Source: an uncultured Prevotellaceae bacterium (GTDB lineage Bacteria > Bacteroidota > Bacteroidia > Bacteroidales > Bacteroidaceae). Taken from it: 64,000 nt of DNA. A model generated the notes under the pieces. The model did not search any database. It saw only the letters and a list, made by a program, of their open reading frames with translations, and was not told the DNA's origin. The position numbers and the translations under genes are program-made. This document shows positions 37,121 through 46,694 of the stretch, piece after piece. The first letter of the stretch is position 1, and each line of letters begins with the position of its first letter. The stretch covers positions 1-64,000 of the forward strand of contig CAMWQU010000009.1 in NCBI GenBank assembly GCA_947176535.1, written 5' to 3'.

Positions 37121-38353
37121 ATGAAGTACAAACTCATCGTCCTCGATGTGGACGGAACCATGCTGAACAGCAACCGCGAAGTGACAAAGCGCACGGTGCA
37201 GACCCTGCGCAGGGTACAACAGATGGGCATAAAGGTGGCACTGGCATCGGGTCGCCCGACCTACGGCATCCTGCCTCTGGCACGCCAAATAGACCTCGAT
37301 GTCTACGAGGGATATATCATCTCGTACAACGGGGCGCAGGTGATGGAGGCCAAGGACGGGCAAATCATCTTCGAGCGCCGTATCGACCCTCAGATGGTGC
37401 CTTACATCGAGAAGAAAGCCCGGAAAATGGGGCTCACCATGGCCTACTACGACGGCAACGAGGTGGTGAGCGACGACATCAGCAATCCGCACATCGTGGA
37501 CGAGGCGCAGATGAACGGTATGTCCCTGCGTCAGGACGAAATGATTTCCGTAGGCATGGACGACTGGCCCTCCGAGATTATGTTGGTGAGCGATGACGAG
37601 CAGGCCCTGAACAGTCTGGAAGAGCACATGCAGCGTCACCTCGCCGGAGTGATGGACACCATTCATTCCAATCCCTATTATTTGGAGATTGTCGGTTATC
37701 AGGTCGGCAAGAGTTACGCCATGAGCGCACTGGTGCAGAAGATGGGCATTCAGATGAGCGAAGTGCTGGCCATCGGCGACGGTGCGGCCGACATCAACAT
37801 GCTGCAGATGGCCGGAACGGGCGTGGCCATGGGAAATGCCACCGAGGGCGTGCGCCGCTGTGCCGACTTCACCACCCTCTCCAACGACGAGGACGGTGCG
37901 GCCGTGGCCATTGAGCGGGCCATAGTCCGGGAGGTGCGTGTGGCCGACATTCCCATAGATGCCATCAATGCCCAGAGCGGCACTACGCTCATGGGAAATT
38001 TGGGCATACAATACACCTTTGCCAGTGCCGAGCGCGTGGAGGCCACCATGCCCGTAGACCACCGCACGCGCCAGCCCTTCGGAATCCTGCACGGCGGAGC
38101 CACTCTCGCTTTGGCCGAGACTGTGGCAGGACTGGGTTCGATGATTGCCTGCCAGCCCGACGAGTTTGTCGTGGGTATGCAGGTCAGCGGAAACCACGTC
38201 AGCAGTGCTTATGAGGGCGACACGGTACGTGCCGTCTGCACGCCGGTGCATCTGGGGCGGTCGAGCCACGTCTGGAATGTGGACGTATTCACCAGTACCG
38301 ACAAACTGGTCAGCAGCGTCCGCGTGGTGAACTCCGTAATGAAGAAGAAATAA
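37121..38353 (+). CDS. Cof-type HAD hydrolase fused to a C-terminal hotdog thioesterase
   Basis: KLIVLDVDGTMLNSN...AIGDGAADINML (HAD-IIB) followed by QPFGILHGGATLALAETVAGLGS...GNHVSSAYEGDTVRA (PaaI/hotdog). Confidence 0.9.
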   Translation: MKYKLIVLDVDGTMLNSNREVTKRTVQTLRRVQQMGIKVALASGRPTYGILPLARQIDLDVYEGYIISYNGAQVMEAKDGQIIFERRIDPQMVPYIEKKARKMGLTMAYYDGNEVVSDDISNPHIVDEAQMNGMSLRQDEMISVGMDDWPSEIMLVSDDEQALNSLEEHMQRHLAGVMDTIHSNPYYLEIVGYQVGKSYAMSALVQKMGIQMSEVLAIGDGAADINMLQMAGTGVAMGNATEGVRRCADFTTLSNDEDGAAVAIERAIVREVRVADIPIDAINAQSGTTLMGNLGIQYTFASAERVEATMPVDHRTRQPFGILHGGATLALAETVAGLGSMIACQPDEFVVGMQVSGNHVSSAYEGDTVRAVCTPVHLGRSSHVWNVDVFTSTDKLVSSVRVVNSVMKKK

Positions 38354-38372
38354 TATAAAGTACGCGCATAAG

Positions 38373-38411
38373 AAAGGCTCCCCGTCGTCAATAAGACAAC
38401 GGGGAGCCTTT
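38373..38411. terminator. Bidirectional terminator
   Basis: AAAGGCTCCCCGT / ACGGGGAGCCTTT stem with T-run. Confidence 0.85.
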
Positions 38412-38417
38412 AATTTT

Positions 38418-40304
38418 TTACCATTCAAGTGTTTCTTTAGTGCGAAACATATATCTTGCTTTCGTTCCTTTCTGAAGTTCACCATAAAGCTCACTGTTTG
38501 TTTCAAACAACACGGTTCCGTCTGCAGCAAAGGCTGTACATTTTATAGTGGACAGCATTTGCGGATGAACGAAAAGGGAAACTTTATGGTCACCGTTGGT
38601 ATTATAGACCGTTACTTTATTTGACTTATTCTCGTATGAAATCGGATATTGCTTCGGGTACATATAGGTAGTTACTTCGCCGGACAGGAAACCATCTGAA
38701 CCCAACTCCACCTGAAGTTTGGCGAAGTTACGTTCTACAGACCAGTCTTCACCATAGAACTCCAGCATGAGCAGAGAACATGCTGTTTCCAATTTCGCCA
38801 ATGCGGGATTGGGCACGACATATCCATTCCCGTCTTTGAGTGCTGCATAGCATGGAATATTCTTTGTGACAGATGCGTTACTTGCCTGAACCCGTACCTT
38901 TCCGGCCCATTCTATCGGGTACTCCTCCTCGTCATCATCTTCTTCTATATATTCGTCTGTTTCGGCTTTATAGGTAAACGTTGCGCATAGGACATCTCCG
39001 TTCTTTCCTGCCACCACCATTTCCGGCATGTTGGAGATTCCATATCCTTTGTCGGTCTTGGGCACTTCCACGTAATACATATTCTCCTCGGCGTCAAAAA
39101 GGAGGGTATAATTCTCTCCGTTTACATTGACCTTATTTTCGTCCGACGCTCTCGACCCTCCCGTGAACTGTGAGCCCATATCTATGTACAATCTCTGCCC
39201 GTTTCCGCTTTGGTTCGTCGTATTCGTGTATAGGATTTCTCCGTCCTTTGCTTTTACATATAAGTGTCCCCTACGGCCTGACATGTCAGGATTGGCCGCA
39301 ATATTTATCTTGAGCGTGTATAGGTTGGAACAGATTTCTTTTACCTCCGCGTTTATCCAATCCACATCACTTTCGATGCTGAAATTTTCGCATGAGACGG
39401 CGTAGTATTCTTTAGTTCCGCCTTCGCTTTCGGTATCAAATCTGTACATATTGCCAAACCATACATCCAAATCCCCCACATAAATAACATGGAAGCCTTT
39501 GGAGTATTCTTTGTCCAGCAGAGTATAGAATGGCGGAATCTTGAAGTCTGTCATTCCGTTCTTGTGGTAATAGTTGATTAAGTTGCGAACCACGTCGGAA
39601 ACGGAAACGTTTCGGTCTTCGCTGAAAACATCCTCCAGTAACTTATCGGACAGGCCTCCGGTGGCCTCAAACTCGGAGGATATATCGGAAATCAGTTTTT
39701 GTACTTCTCCGGCATTTCTTCCCTCCTGAATCAGGCACGATACGGCCAGCAGCACTGCATTGGCGTATCCGTCTTCCGATATGTTCATCTCCTCAAAGCC
39801 AACTGTAATGTCTTCTGTCCGGAAAGGAAACATACTGACGGCCTCTCTTTCCGCTTGTTTCTTGGCCGATTCGAAAGGCCGGCCCTCAGCGATGAGCTTC
39901 CTGATGCGGCCGCTGGTCATCGTTGTAAGCAGGTTTATGTTGATGTTCTTCTGCGAGGAACGGACTAAGGCGTTCAGGTAGATAGGTGCGGCGGAAACCT
40001 CTCCCGTGTTTTCAACGAAGTAATAACCCTCCGCTTTCAGTTCGAGGTATGGAGCTGCAACCTTTGAGGAAATGGCGAAAGCTCCTAAGTCATCTTTGAT
40101 TGTACCGGGAAAACTCTCTCCGGTGGCGGATAGGTCATTGTTCAGCGCGTAGGCGGTGATGGACGAACCTTTTATAAACTGCCCTTTCTGAGCGTAACCG
40201 GCCATCGAAAAATCGGATGCCGCGCCGTTGCTGTTATTCTCTTTCTCGCAGGACATGAGTAGTCCGACGGATAATAATGTAATAAATAGTTTGACTAACT
40301 TCAT
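38418..40304 (-). CDS. Lipoprotein of unknown function
   Basis: MKLVKLFITLLSVGLLMSCEKENN lipobox; the longer ORF reads through the dyad array. Confidence 0.75.
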   Translation of the reverse strand: MKLVKLFITLLSVGLLMSCEKENNSNGAASDFSMAGYAQKGQFIKGSSITAYALNNDLSATGESFPGTIKDDLGAFAISSKVAAPYLELKAEGYYFVENTGEVSAAPIYLNALVRSSQKNININLLTTMTSGRIRKLIAEGRPFESAKKQAEREAVSMFPFRTEDITVGFEEMNISEDGYANAVLLAVSCLIQEGRNAGEVQKLISDISSEFEATGGLSDKLLEDVFSEDRNVSVSDVVRNLINYYHKNGMTDFKIPPFYTLLDKEYSKGFHVIYVGDLDVWFGNMYRFDTESEGGTKEYYAVSCENFSIESDVDWINAEVKEICSNLYTLKINIAANPDMSGRRGHLYVKAKDGEILYTNTTNQSGNGQRLYIDMGSQFTGGSRASDENKVNVNGENYTLLFDAEENMYYVEVPKTDKGYGISNMPEMVVAGKNGDVLCATFTYKAETDEYIEEDDDEEEYPIEWAGKVRVQASNASVTKNIPCYAALKDGNGYVVPNPALAKLETACSLLMLEFYGEDWSVERNFAKLQVELGSDGFLSGEVTTYMYPKQYPISYENKSNKVTVYNTNGDHKVSLFVHPQMLSTIKCTAFAADGTVLFETNSELYGELQKGTKARYMFRTKETLEW

Positions 40305-40419
40305 AAGAACAAAAGTACGGATTTTTTCTGTATCGTGGACGATTTCATAAGTTTTTTTGTGCATGGATGGCGAAAAGCGCAGTACAATCGGCGTAGCTTC
40401 CCTATACCCCCCAAAAAAT

Positions 40420-40507
40420 GTCCATAGGAGGACGGGGCTCCGTCCCGGGCAGGATTCGCCTCCGTCCATAGCGGGACAGCGCCTCGTCCATAGCGGGACC
40501 GAAGCCC
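40420..40507. repeat. Dyad array 5
   Basis: GTCCATAGGAGGAC 40420, GTCCCGGGCAGGAT 40442, GTCCATAGCGGGAC 40464, GTCCATAGCGGGAC 40486: four units at exactly 22 nt. Confidence 0.9.
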
Positions 40508-40533
40508 GCTGACGTAGGGATGTGGCCGGGATG

Positions 40534-40565
40534 TTTGGCATTTTCGCAGTTTATTTATACTTTTG
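40534..40565 (+). promoter_or_regulatory. Promoter of GH3 gene (TTTG-N20-TACTTTTG)
   Basis: -33/-7 consensus. Confidence 0.65.
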
Positions 40566-40592
40566 TCCCGAAAAACAGAAGATATATCCGTT

Positions 40593-43199
40593 ATGAAAAG
40601 AACCTTAACTCTGCTTGCCGTTCTCGCCGCCGTCTGCGGCCGGACGTGCGCGCAATCCGTTGTCATGGAAAAGGCCGACAGCCTGTTGGGACTGATGACT
40701 TCGGCGGAGAAGATAACACAACTGTCAGCCAAGACTCTCTATACCACCGCCGACAATACTCGTCTGGGCATTCCGGGCTTCAACACGCAGGACGGCCCGC
40801 ACGGCGTACACCTGAAAGGCTACACCTCTTTCCCCACCGGCATGGCTATGGCGGCGATGTGGAATCGCGAACTCATCCGTCAGTTGGGCCGCGCATTGGG
40901 CGAGGAGTTTTGGTCGGGCAACATCAACGTCGGACTGGGGCCCTGTATCGACCTCACGCTCGACCCCCGTGGCGGACGTGCGGCCGAGAGTGCCGGAGAA
41001 GACCCCTATCTGAGCGGACAACTGGGGGCCGCTTTCATACGGGGCATGCAGGAAGTGCCTGTGGCGGCCTGCCTCAAGCACTTTGAGGTGGAGGGGAAGC
41101 AGGCGTATCGCAAGACGTGTGACGAGCAGATTACGGAGCGTGACCTGATGCAGCACTTCGGTCTCAATTTCCGGACGGCCCTGCAGGAGGGCGTGCCTTT
41201 GTGCCTGATGTCGAGCTACAATCTCATCAACGGGGTGCAGGCCAACGAGAGCCATTTCCTGCTGACCGACATTCTGCGCCACCGATGGGGTTACCCTTTC
41301 ACCGTCATGTCCGACTGGATGGCTGTGAAGGATGCCGACCGTGCGCTGGTGGCCGGAAACGATGTTTGTATGGGTTCTACCCATTATGGAAACCAACTGC
41401 CCCGCGACCTGAAAAATGGACTTATCACGACCGAGCATCTCGACACGGCCGTGCGGCGTGTGTTGCTCACCAAATATGCCTGCGGAATAATGCCTTACCG
41501 GCCGCATCCCGAGCAGCCGCTGGTGGACACCGAGGAGCATCGGGCACTCTGCCGCGAGGCCGGCCGCCAGTCGGTGGTTCTGCTGCGCAACCGGAGCGTG
41601 GAGGCCAATGAAAACCGGCCGTTGCTGCCCCTGTCGCGGAAAGTGCGTATCGCCCTCATCGGCCCGCACGGAAAGGCGGAGAATCTGAACTGCTTTGGCA
41701 GCAGCGAGACCCTGCCCGCCGAGGCTGTCAGTCTGTGGGAGGGCATACGCCGTGTGGCTCCCGAAGCGGAAGTGACTTGCGTGGAAGGTTGTGGTGTGGC
41801 CGGGGAGGACGAGTCCGGATTCGCTGCTGCACTGCAGGCTGCGGCTGAGGCCGACTTCGTGGTCTTTGCCGGCGGACTGGACGATACGCTGGAGGGCGAA
41901 CGCACCATTGAAACCCTGAACCGGGCTTTCGACCGCGATTTCACGGATTTGCCTCACATACAGCAACGTCTCATTGTTCGTCTGGCTGAGGTGAACCCGC
42001 GCCTCATCGTTGTATTGCAGAGTGGTGGCGTGGTGAGTCTGTCCCGTTGCATCGATCGCATACCCGCCCTCCTCTATGCGTTCTATGGCGGTCAGGAAGC
42101 GGGAATGGGCATTGCCGACATTCTGTTTGGTGATGCCAATCCGTCAGGACGTATGCCGCAGACGATGCCGACCGACGACAGCCAGTTGCCGGAGTGGAAC
42201 GATGTCTTCTACACCGACGACTGGGGCTGCGGCTATCGTTGGATGGAGCGCAAAGGGCTGACTCCGCAGTTCCCGTTCGGTTATGGGCTCAGTTATACGA
42301 CGTTTGCCTACGACAACCTGCATGTCAGTTCCCCTGACGGAGGGTTCCCCATACGCATCACGGCCGACATTACCAATACGGGCGAGCGTGCCGGACAAGA
42401 GGTGGCGCAGCTTTATATCACCCATCCCCTCGCCTCCACAGACCCCACGCTGCCGTTGAAGGAGCTGCGGGGCTACGAGCGTATCGCCCTGCAACCCGGG
42501 GAGACAAAGAGCGTTTCTTTTGTCCTCAATGCCGAGGATTTCTATACGTGGAATACCGCATCGGCCGCTTATGAGGTGGTGGGCGGCATTTATACCGCGC
42601 ACGTCGGGCCTTCCTCGGCCGAGCTTCCGCTTTCGGCTCCCGTCGGGGTGGGCGATGCGGTGCGTCCCGATTTGGCGGTGACGGCCGTCTTCACCGAACC
42701 GCGCTATCCGCGGGAGGGAGAGAGTGTGACGTTCTATGCTTACGTGAAGAATCAGGGTAATGCGGCGGTTACGGACAGTCAAAAGTGGACTACGGCGTTC
42801 TCCGTCGGCGATGAGGCCGTGGCTTTGTTCGCGCGGAACGGTGACGAATCGTCGGGCGTTGCCACTCCGCTGTCCGGGCAGACACTGGCTCCCGGATGCG
42901 GCACATTGGTGGCGGCCCGCGGAACATGGACGGCCGATGAAGTGGGCGAGGTGACGCTGACTGCGAGGGTAGACATGTCCGATGCGGCGGAATGGCGCAC
43001 CGACAACAATCAACTCGTCACTGCTTTGCGCATTTATCCCAACTCTGCCGATGGCATTCGGGACGTTTCCTCGGAGACGGACAAGGAAAAGGCTTCGTCC
43101 GTCGTGCCCGCCTATTATAATCTGGTCGGGGCGCGTCTGACGAAGCCGCAGAAAGGTATTTCCGTAACGAAAGGCCGGAAAGTTGTTGTGGCGGATTGA
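40593..43199 (+). CDS. Glycoside hydrolase family 3 (beta-glucosidase-like) with CARDB-like domain
   Basis: PGFNTQDGPHGVH, VMSDWMAVKDADRALVAGNDVCM (GH3 nucleophile region), FPFGYGLSYTTF; C-terminal PDLAVTAVFTEPRYPREGESVTFYAYVKNQGN. Confidence 0.92.
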   Translation: MKRTLTLLAVLAAVCGRTCAQSVVMEKADSLLGLMTSAEKITQLSAKTLYTTADNTRLGIPGFNTQDGPHGVHLKGYTSFPTGMAMAAMWNRELIRQLGRALGEEFWSGNINVGLGPCIDLTLDPRGGRAAESAGEDPYLSGQLGAAFIRGMQEVPVAACLKHFEVEGKQAYRKTCDEQITERDLMQHFGLNFRTALQEGVPLCLMSSYNLINGVQANESHFLLTDILRHRWGYPFTVMSDWMAVKDADRALVAGNDVCMGSTHYGNQLPRDLKNGLITTEHLDTAVRRVLLTKYACGIMPYRPHPEQPLVDTEEHRALCREAGRQSVVLLRNRSVEANENRPLLPLSRKVRIALIGPHGKAENLNCFGSSETLPAEAVSLWEGIRRVAPEAEVTCVEGCGVAGEDESGFAAALQAAAEADFVVFAGGLDDTLEGERTIETLNRAFDRDFTDLPHIQQRLIVRLAEVNPRLIVVLQSGGVVSLSRCIDRIPALLYAFYGGQEAGMGIADILFGDANPSGRMPQTMPTDDSQLPEWNDVFYTDDWGCGYRWMERKGLTPQFPFGYGLSYTTFAYDNLHVSSPDGGFPIRITADITNTGERAGQEVAQLYITHPLASTDPTLPLKELRGYERIALQPGETKSVSFVLNAEDFYTWNTASAAYEVVGGIYTAHVGPSSAELPLSAPVGVGDAVRPDLAVTAVFTEPRYPREGESVTFYAYVKNQGNAAVTDSQKWTTAFSVGDEAVALFARNGDESSGVATPLSGQTLAPGCGTLVAARGTWTADEVGEVTLTARVDMSDAAEWRTDNNQLVTALRIYPNSADGIRDVSSETDKEKASSVVPAYYNLVGARLTKPQKGISVTKGRKVVVAD

Positions 43200-43202
43200 A
43201 CG

Positions 43203-45761
43203 TTACTTGATGACTGTTTTTCTGCCCTTGCGGACGTATATCCCGTGGGACGGAGCCTCCACTCTGCGGCCTTGCAGGTCGTAGAGGCTGTCCGAAGAAA
43301 GGGCTGAAGCGGTGGCCGATACCGGTGAAATGCCGTTTTCCTCCTGCTTCACCAGTGTAACGTTATCAAAGCCGATGATTTTTTCTGTACCCGAATAGTT
43401 GTGCATGGCCGTAAGTACGATGGTCGTGGCGGCTATGCCGTCGCTCTCGAACTCCAGTTTCACATGCTGCCACTCGGTTTTATTCTCCAATGAAGGCGAC
43501 GTTACCGTGGGCCCGTCTTCCGTCCGGGTCGAGACAAAGGCGTCACCGCCCAGTCCACTTTTCCATAGGTCGGCCTCCAGGGTGTACGTACCTTCGGGCA
43601 ACAGCAATTCCTGACTGAGGTTGAGGGTAGGCGTTCCCCAGTTCTGACGAATCCAGTAGGTCTGCCGGCTGTCCTCGGAGGGTTTTGCCAGAGAACCGAA
43701 GAAACGGTCGAAGAACAGGTCGCCCGAACGCAGTGCCGTGATGTCGTTCGTGTCTCCGCTGATGCGTTCTACAGTCCACCCTTGGGGTACATAGATGGCG
43801 CGGTCGCTCGCAACGCCGCTCTCCGTCTGCACGGTGTAGGCCGCTTCGAAGTCTCCGTTCTCGAGTGTCGTGGGCAGGTTCTTGTTGTGCTCGGCCTTGA
43901 TGGTCTTCTGCATCTCCTTTGTGAGCATCTGCACTTCCATCGGTGTGGCCGCCATACCGTAGATGTCCATCCCGACGCAGGTATGGGGGAACTCCATTCG
44001 GTCTGCGGAGAGATAACCGATTTCGAGGCCCTCTATCTCGATGACTTGGTCTACCAGCCCGTTGCGGTAAACGGTCAGTGCGTGTCCGTCGTAGGTGAGG
44101 GCAAGCACCCATGTGGAGAGCTTCGTGGGATGATTGTCACTGTTGGTACCGTTGCTGGCCGTAGCCCATCCGTCGCTGCAGAGCAGGCGGTTCTGCGAAG
44201 GGTAGACGGTGCTGTCGATAATCATTTCGGGGTATTGTGTCTCGGTATTGAGCCGGTAAATCAGTTTGCCCTCGTCGCCGCTCAGCAGGGTACCGCCATA
44301 GTTGGATGTGTCCATCCGGAAGCCGAAGAGGAACGTCTCGTTGGCCTTCAGGCACCGGCAGTCGAACTGCGGCGCATCCCGGACGTTGCGCACGGGCTCC
44401 TCCCATTCGTAATTGCAGTGTATGCCGGTGGGGTAGCCTCTGGGATAGCTCTTGTTCACCATCCAGTAGTCATAGTCGCCTTGCATCCATGCGAGACGCA
44501 GGGGAGAGTTCTTCGAGCCGGGCAGAATGAAAGGTCGTGCGTTGTTCTTCGGGGAATCCGTCGTGACCTGCTCGCTACCGCTCACCTTTCCCTCATCGTC
44601 GATGGTGTACTTCCATATTTCGTAAACGCCGTCCCTGTCATATGCCCCGTTTTGGGTGGGGATGGATAGATAGAGGTCGTTGATGTTGTCAGGGTCTAAG
44701 GCCATGCCGCCCGAGTAGCACCGCTCGGTGCTGTTCCAGTTTTGATGGAACGCATGTCCGGCATGTTGCACCCACGTGCGACGCCATTCCGAACCCGTCC
44801 AACGGGCATACCAGTAGGCGTGTGCCGTTTTGGCATCGTCGATGTGCGGATAGGCGATAACCGGATTCTCGTCTTTGTCGAGAGCTATCTGCCATACCCA
44901 GTTGCGGATGTTGGCCGTGTTGTCCACAATGGTTGCGGGGTAGGCGGTGGCATACGACGATTGCTTATTGACGTTGAACACACCGTCGCTGATTTTCTTC
45001 AGCTCCTTTCCGTGGATGTCGCGCAGGACGGGGCCGTTCCCCTTGTTGATGTCGATGACGTTGAAATAAAGCCAGTCGGGCATTTCGTTATCGGGATGTC
45101 CCGTGGTGTAGGCTAAATAGATTTTGTCTTTGCCGTTACTCTGATACTTGGCATAGGGGCGTGCGCCCGTGGACTGCACAATCTGTCGCGGGCCGAAGTC
45201 GAACTGACAGTTGTCGTTCCCATCGGGCATTGTGAGCCGGGCGATGGTGGGATGCCAGTTGATGCCGCGCCAGCAGAGATAGATGTGCGTGGGGTCGTCC
45301 GTCAGGATAAAGGGCGAAGGATACGTCGTGTTGTTGGCTGTGGCCAGGAACTTCTCCTCGCCCAAGTCGGTGATGTCGCCCGGCTTGCGGCTGATGCGAT
45401 ACCAAATTTGGGGTTCGTCGGTATGGCGGGTGTAGAAAATCATCACACGCTCGTCCGGCAATACGATGAAAGTGGGATTGTTGTGGTCATCGGGCTGAAA
45501 ATAGGAACGTACAAGCACGTCCGTCTTGCGTCTCGTGAGCCAGTCGTACTGTGTGGCCTTGATGTTGCCGTGTACGTCGATGTAACCGATGTATGATGCG
45601 TTGATGGTGCCCTCGGCATTTTCGTAATGCAGGGCCCTCGGGTCGGCAAACCAGCACCACGCGCCCTCTTCGGCCACCACATTCGTTTTATAACTCTCTT
45701 CGGTCTCGGCATGTGCTCCCCCTGCGAGTAATGCCAACAGCATAAAGAATAACTTTCTCAT
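43203..45761 (-). CDS. BNR-repeat family (BNR_4-like) secreted protein with LamG-like and carbohydrate-binding-like regions
   Basis: GAWCWFADPRALHYENAEGTINASYIGYIDVHGNIKATQYDW...HNNPTFIVLPDERVMIFYTRH; C-terminal tail LYDLQGRRVEAPSHGIYVRKGRKTVIK. Confidence 0.8.
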   Translation of the reverse strand: MRKLFFMLLALLAGGAHAETEESYKTNVVAEEGAWCWFADPRALHYENAEGTINASYIGYIDVHGNIKATQYDWLTRRKTDVLVRSYFQPDDHNNPTFIVLPDERVMIFYTRHTDEPQIWYRISRKPGDITDLGEEKFLATANNTTYPSPFILTDDPTHIYLCWRGINWHPTIARLTMPDGNDNCQFDFGPRQIVQSTGARPYAKYQSNGKDKIYLAYTTGHPDNEMPDWLYFNVIDINKGNGPVLRDIHGKELKKISDGVFNVNKQSSYATAYPATIVDNTANIRNWVWQIALDKDENPVIAYPHIDDAKTAHAYWYARWTGSEWRRTWVQHAGHAFHQNWNSTERCYSGGMALDPDNINDLYLSIPTQNGAYDRDGVYEIWKYTIDDEGKVSGSEQVTTDSPKNNARPFILPGSKNSPLRLAWMQGDYDYWMVNKSYPRGYPTGIHCNYEWEEPVRNVRDAPQFDCRCLKANETFLFGFRMDTSNYGGTLLSGDEGKLIYRLNTETQYPEMIIDSTVYPSQNRLLCSDGWATASNGTNSDNHPTKLSTWVLALTYDGHALTVYRNGLVDQVIEIEGLEIGYLSADRMEFPHTCVGMDIYGMAATPMEVQMLTKEMQKTIKAEHNKNLPTTLENGDFEAAYTVQTESGVASDRAIYVPQGWTVERISGDTNDITALRSGDLFFDRFFGSLAKPSEDSRQTYWIRQNWGTPTLNLSQELLLPEGTYTLEADLWKSGLGGDAFVSTRTEDGPTVTSPSLENKTEWQHVKLEFESDGIAATTIVLTAMHNYSGTEKIIGFDNVTLVKQEENGISPVSATASALSSDSLYDLQGRRVEAPSHGIYVRKGRKTVIK

Positions 45762-45835
45762 TATCTTGTAAGTGTTTTAGGTATATAAGGAATGAAAGGG
45801 ATTGCATCTGCGCGGGCAGGCTGCGCTGTCCGTTT

Positions 45836-46642
45836 TTAAGGCACGCGCTCCACGGCGGCCTTGATGTCGCGATTGTAGTCACTGCCCATAGCCACAACTT
45901 TGCCTTTCGGATCAACGAGGATGAACAGCGGTATGTTGCGGATGCCATACCGGGCGAGCAACGGCCCGCTCCAGCCGCGGAAGTCGCAATACGTCTGCCA
46001 ACGCTCCTCGTAGGCTTTGTCTACGGGCTTTATGTTGGTCTTGTCGATGTCGAGCAGATAGGTGAAAGCCGTAAGGCTGTCGGGATGCTCATCCAAGGCC
46101 CGCCGGATGTGGAAACTGACTTGCGATGAGCCATACTTCCAGTCGGCCATGAAGCCGATGAGCAGGTAAGCATCCTTTTTCTGCTTGATAATTTTCGATT
46201 TAGGCAGCGGGCGGCCTATGGCAATCTGCGCCTTTCCGGACTTCTTTTCCTGCCTGATTACGGAATCGGCTCCCTCCACGTTTACCTGACTCAAACTAAG
46301 GGCGTCGCCCTGAATGCGCACTTCGGTGCCCCGTCGGGCCATAAAGGTGAGGGTGGAAAAATTGGGATAGACGAGAATGTAAGTATGTGGTTCGGCATCG
46401 TCGGGCGCGGTCTGGTAGTCAAAACGCCCTTTCCGGATGTGTATGGTGTCGAGCGGAACGGGCAGGCCTCCGTCCTTGCTGTACAGGAGGACATCGGCAT
46501 GGGGCAGGTTTTCAAATTCGCCGTAGATACGAAGTTTCCCTTTCTGCGGGCCGCAGGCGGAAACGAGAATAAAAAGAAAGAGAATTGGAAACTGAAAGCT
46601 GAACGTCAGGCCCTTCCGTCTATGATGTGATATCCGTCTCAT
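45836..46642 (-). CDS. DUF4369/thioredoxin-like lipoprotein lacking CxxC
   Basis: Lipobox VSAC; ADVLLYSKDGGLPVPLDTIHIRKGRFDY; thioredoxin-like fold GFMADWKYGSSQ...IRNIPLFILVDPKGKVV. Confidence 0.75.
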   Translation of the reverse strand: MRRISHHRRKGLTFSFQFPILFLFILVSACGPQKGKLRIYGEFENLPHADVLLYSKDGGLPVPLDTIHIRKGRFDYQTAPDDAEPHTYILVYPNFSTLTFMARRGTEVRIQGDALSLSQVNVEGADSVIRQEKKSGKAQIAIGRPLPKSKIIKQKKDAYLLIGFMADWKYGSSQVSFHIRRALDEHPDSLTAFTYLLDIDKTNIKPVDKAYEERWQTYCDFRGWSGPLLARYGIRNIPLFILVDPKGKVVAMGSDYNRDIKAAVERVP

Positions 46643-46680
46643 GCCTTCGGTTGCTCGCCACTTTCAATTTCCAATTCTCT
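46579..46680. repeat. 20-bp inverted repeat bracketing a start codon
   Basis: AGAGAATTGGAAACTGAAAG (46579-46598) and CTTTCAATTTCCAATTCTCT (46661-46680), 19/20 complementary. Confidence 0.85.
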
Positions 46681-46694
46681 GTTGCGGTGTATGC

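Noticed and set aside
37013-38530. 505-aa minus-strand ORF
   Set aside because: Antisense of the HAD-thioesterase fusion and the end of the carboxypeptidase; no signature
40420-40507. Dyad arrays considered as CRISPR
   Set aside because: Repeat 14 nt and spacer 8 nt, spacers not unique, no cas genes; far outside CRISPR dimensions
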